DNA from: an uncultured Acetatifactor sp.
Lineage (GTDB): Bacteria > Bacillota > Clostridia > Lachnospirales > Lachnospiraceae
DNA: 6,835 nt
Reading direction: 5' to 3'
Assembly: GCA_910587755.1 (NCBI GenBank)
Contig: CAJUNZ010000121.1
Coordinates: 1-6,835 of the forward strand
Positions 5,333 to 6,835 of this stretch are shown here, in pieces (positions within the stretch are counted from its first letter, which is position 1; the number at the start of each line of letters is the position of its first letter). Position numbers and translations under genes: made by a program. The notes beneath the pieces were generated by a model, which did no database searches, had not been told where the DNA came from, and saw only the letters and a list, made by a program, of their open reading frames with translations.

Positions 5333-6520
5333 ATGAGGAGATACAGTAAAGCCCTGGTGAATCTGATGGTGGCGGCGGTAATTTTTTTCTGCACAGTCTG
5401 GCTTCTGCCCAAGGCGTTTGTTTTTTTCTCGCCCTTTGTGGTGGGTTGGGTGATTGCGCTGATTGCAGGTCCCCTGGTGCGGTTCTTTGAGGAGAAGATT
5501 AAGCTGAAGCGGAAGATTGGCAGCGCTTTTGTGATAATTGTGGTGATTGGCCTGGTGGTGGTGCTTCTCTATGGGATCTGCGCGCAGCTTCTGGATCAGA
5601 TGCTGGGGCTGGTGGGAGCTCTGCCCCAGATGTGGGAGGGCATGTCCGCGGATCTGGCAGATATCAACAGCCGCATGAAAGTCCTTCTGGGAAGGTTTGA
5701 TCTGGATGCACGCTTTGACCTGGACGACATCGCCCAGGAGGTGGGTGTGTATGTGGGAGATTTCCTGGGAAAAATAAGTTCTCCCACCATTGAGGCCGCT
5801 GGAAATTTTGCCCGACGCCTTCCTTCTATTTTTATCGGAGTGATTATGGCGCTGCTATCGGCTTATTTTTTTGTGGCAGAGAGACAGCAGCTCAACGACT
5901 GGTGCCGTAAGCACACCCCGGCCTTTGTTCAGACGCGCTATCGCATGATACGCCGCAGCCTGGCCGGCTCTGTGGGAGGCTATCTGAAGGCTCAGCTGAA
6001 GATAGAGGTCTGGATGTACCTGCTGCTGGTGATCGGTCTGGGGATTCTGCGGGTGAATTATTTTGCCCTCATTGCCCTAGGGATTGCTTTTCTGGATTTT
6101 CTGCCCTTTTTCGGCACCGGGACGGTGCTGATTCCCTGGGCGGTGATTCGGATTCTCACGGCGGAGTACCGCACTGCCATTGGGCTTCTGGTTATCTGGG
6201 GCGTAGGCCAGCTTGCCAGGCAGTTGATTCAGCCTAAGATTGTGGGGGACTCCATCGGGGTTCCGCCGCTGCCCACTCTTTTCCTGCTCTACATAGGCTA
6301 CAAACTCAGCGGGGTGGTGGGAATGATTGTGGCTGTCCCGGTGGGGCTGCTGGTTTATACCCTCTATGAGGACGGCGCTTTTGACACCACCAGAAACAGT
6401 CTGCTGATTCTTCTGGCGGGGCTGAACCGCTTCCGCAGGCTGGAGAAGGAGGATCTGCAGGATCTGGAGCCGATCTCCTCAGAGGAGACTGCAGCTTCGG
6501 GGAGGGAAAAAGGCTCCTGA
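5333..6520 (+). CDS. AI-2E family membrane protein, YtvI-like
   Basis: The 395-residue product is a polytopic membrane protein of the AI-2E transporter (PerM/TqsA/YtvI) family. Helices are predicted at about 8-30, 32-50, 63-85, 163-183, 226-242, 243-262, 263-278, 281-299 and 315-345. The long hydrophilic stretch at 86-160 between the third and fourth helices is the family's typical external segment. Conserved pieces are GGYLKAQ at 215-221, LPFFGTG at 257-263 and QPKIVGDSIGVPPLP at 300-314. The early segment SPFVVGWVIALIAGPLVRFFE resembles YtvI, a sporulation membrane protein of Firmicutes, but substrates in this family are poorly defined, so I give no symbol. ATG 5333 has AAGGAGG at 5323-5329 only 3 bases away, a tight but strong site. 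The gene follows engB by 57 bases. The charged C-terminal tail (366-395) is cytoplasmic or disordered. Confidence 0.88.
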   Translation: MRRYSKALVNLMVAAVIFFCTVWLLPKAFVFFSPFVVGWVIALIAGPLVRFFEEKIKLKRKIGSAFVIIVVIGLVVVLLYGICAQLLDQMLGLVGALPQMWEGMSADLADINSRMKVLLGRFDLDARFDLDDIAQEVGVYVGDFLGKISSPTIEAAGNFARRLPSIFIGVIMALLSAYFFVAERQQLNDWCRKHTPAFVQTRYRMIRRSLAGSVGGYLKAQLKIEVWMYLLLVIGLGILRVNYFALIALGIAFLDFLPFFGTGTVLIPWAVIRILTAEYRTAIGLLVIWGVGQLARQLIQPKIVGDSIGVPPLPTLFLLYIGYKLSGVVGMIVAVPVGLLVYTLYEDGAFDTTRNSLLILLAGLNRFRRLEKEDLQDLEPISSEETAASGREKGS

Positions 6521-6561
6521 GTGGATGCTGTAAAAAAATAATTTATTTTATTTCTTTTTGT

Positions 6562-6590
6562 TGAAACTTTTCTGTTCCGGATATCGTCTA
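6562..6590 (+). promoter_or_regulatory. candidate ECF sigma factor promoter
   Basis: TGAAAC (6562-6567), 17 bases, then CGTCTA (6585-6590). TGAAAC plus CGTC at 16-17 bases is the pattern of extracytoplasmic-function sigma promoters such as those of sigma-W, X, M and V of Bacillus subtilis, many of which autoregulate the sigma gene. A T-rich tract precedes the -35 box, as is common in such promoters. Sigma-A boxes at normal spacing are not evident here: the TATTAT at 6589-6594 is 21-22 bases from TTGAAA. The start would be near 6596. The controlling sigma factor and any target gene are outside the window. Confidence 0.5.
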
Positions 6591-6595
6591 TTATA

Positions 6596-6660
6596 AAGGC
6601 GCGGCTGTGCTTTCGTGCCGAAAATCGGTGAAAGAGTGTGTGGAATGCACACTCTTTTTT
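6596..6660 (+). ncRNA. possible short RNA or attenuated leader
   Basis: This stretch of about 65 bases between the ECF-type promoter and an intrinsic terminator has no ribosome binding site and no reading frame of note. Besides the terminator it can form a small CCGA/TCGG hairpin (6618-6628). It could be an independent small RNA or the leader of a downstream gene controlled by termination. A weak alternative pairing of TGTGC (6605-6609) with GCACA (6647-6651) would compete with the terminator stem. No known RNA family is recognised. Confidence 0.3.
6631..6660 (+). terminator. strong intrinsic terminator
   Basis: AAAGAGTGTG (6631-6640) pairs perfectly over 10 bp with CACACTCTTT (6648-6657) around a 7-base loop, and the stem runs into six T (6655-6660). 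It is the first good terminator after the membrane protein gene, 111 bases past its stop, so it would also end readthrough from the tig-engB run. Confidence 0.85.
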
Positions 6661-6806
6661 GGTGACAGCATTTCATAAATTTATGCATGAAGATATGCAA
6701 CTTTGATACAAAACTATTTTAGAATCTATGCAGTAAAAGGATATCCAGAGGGATATTATTAAATAGAAGAAAAGGTTTTACACACAAGATGATCAAAACT
6801 GGTGCG
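6661..6806. other. AT-rich region with palindromes, no supported gene
   Basis: No frame here is coding by length or ribosome binding site. It holds the perfect 12-bp palindrome CATAAATTTATG (6674-6685), an overlapping inverted repeat TGCAT-6-ATGCA (6684-6699) and ATATCC-4-GGATAT (6741-6756). These resemble operator sites or the upstream region of a rightward gene. An ATG at 6790 with AAAGG 14 bases upstream could start a gene, but it runs into adapter after about six codons. Confidence 0.4.
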
Positions 6807-6835
6807 AGATCGGAAGAGCGTCGTGTAGGGAAAGA
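6807..6835. other. Illumina adapter sequence, not genomic
   Basis: The last 29 bases begin AGATCGGAAGAGCGTCGTGT and continue to the end as a perfect match to the reverse complement of the standard Illumina TruSeq universal adapter as I know it. It is untrimmed library adapter that was assembled into the contig end. Genuine sequence ends at or just before 6806. Confidence 0.97.

Noticed and set aside
6631..6660. Terminator stem as adapter artefact because CACACTCTTT resembles adapter sequence
   Set aside because: The shared run is only about nine bases, and the flanks and hairpin partner do not match adapter. It is a genuine inverted repeat.
6703..6732. Sigma-A promoter TTGATA with TATGCA at 18 bases
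   Set aside because: The -10 match is only 3 of 6 and no gene is visible downstream before the contig ends.

Overview
The window looks like a short-read draft contig from a Gram-positive anaerobe of the Clostridia, most likely Lachnospiraceae. This placement is inferred from the gene order tig-clpP-clpX-engB, strong AGGAGG ribosome binding sites, sigma-A style promoters and the Firmicutes-type sequences of ClpP, ClpX and EngB. No 16S rRNA or other decisive marker is present. Both ends are artificial breaks. The left end stops inside a tandem repeat, and the last 29 bases are Illumina adapter.

Left part (1 to about 1100), AT-rich and decayed. On the minus strand one sigma-A type promoter (632-660) reads leftward into a small gene whose second codon is TGA. 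It then reaches a two-helix membrane protein with a Pro-Thr repeat tail that runs off the contig. To their right, a plus-strand fragment keeps only the first 27 codons of a NYN-domain (LabA/DUF88) gene, behind a long imperfect inverted repeat. A minus-strand tRNA-Val(GAC) gene with its own promoter and terminator follows. It has a non-standard D loop and a U at position 37. This stretch looks like the edge of an accessory region abutting the core chromosome at a tRNA.

Central part (1168 to 6520), GC-richer, all plus strand. An extended -10 promoter starts a run of tig (trigger factor), clpP and clpX (the two halves of the ClpXP protease), engB/ysxC (ribosome-assembly GTPase) and an AI-2E family membrane protein resembling YtvI. 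Together the first four cover folding of new chains at the ribosome exit, regulated degradation and assembly of the large ribosomal subunit. The lon gene that lies between clpX and engB in Bacillus subtilis and many relatives is absent. A 12-bp perfect hairpin sits in that gap instead. Two more hairpins lie between tig and clpP.

Right part (6521 to 6806), with no convincing gene. It holds a good match to an ECF sigma factor promoter (TGAAAC, 17 bp, CGTC). About 65 bases further on is a strong intrinsic terminator, so the pair could make a short RNA or form an attenuated leader. AT-rich palindromes follow, then the adapter.

No complete undescribed multi-gene system is visible. The best leads are the ECF promoter/terminator unit, the ATG-TGA small gene with intact promoter and ribosome binding site, the odd tRNA at the accessory/core boundary, and the missing lon.
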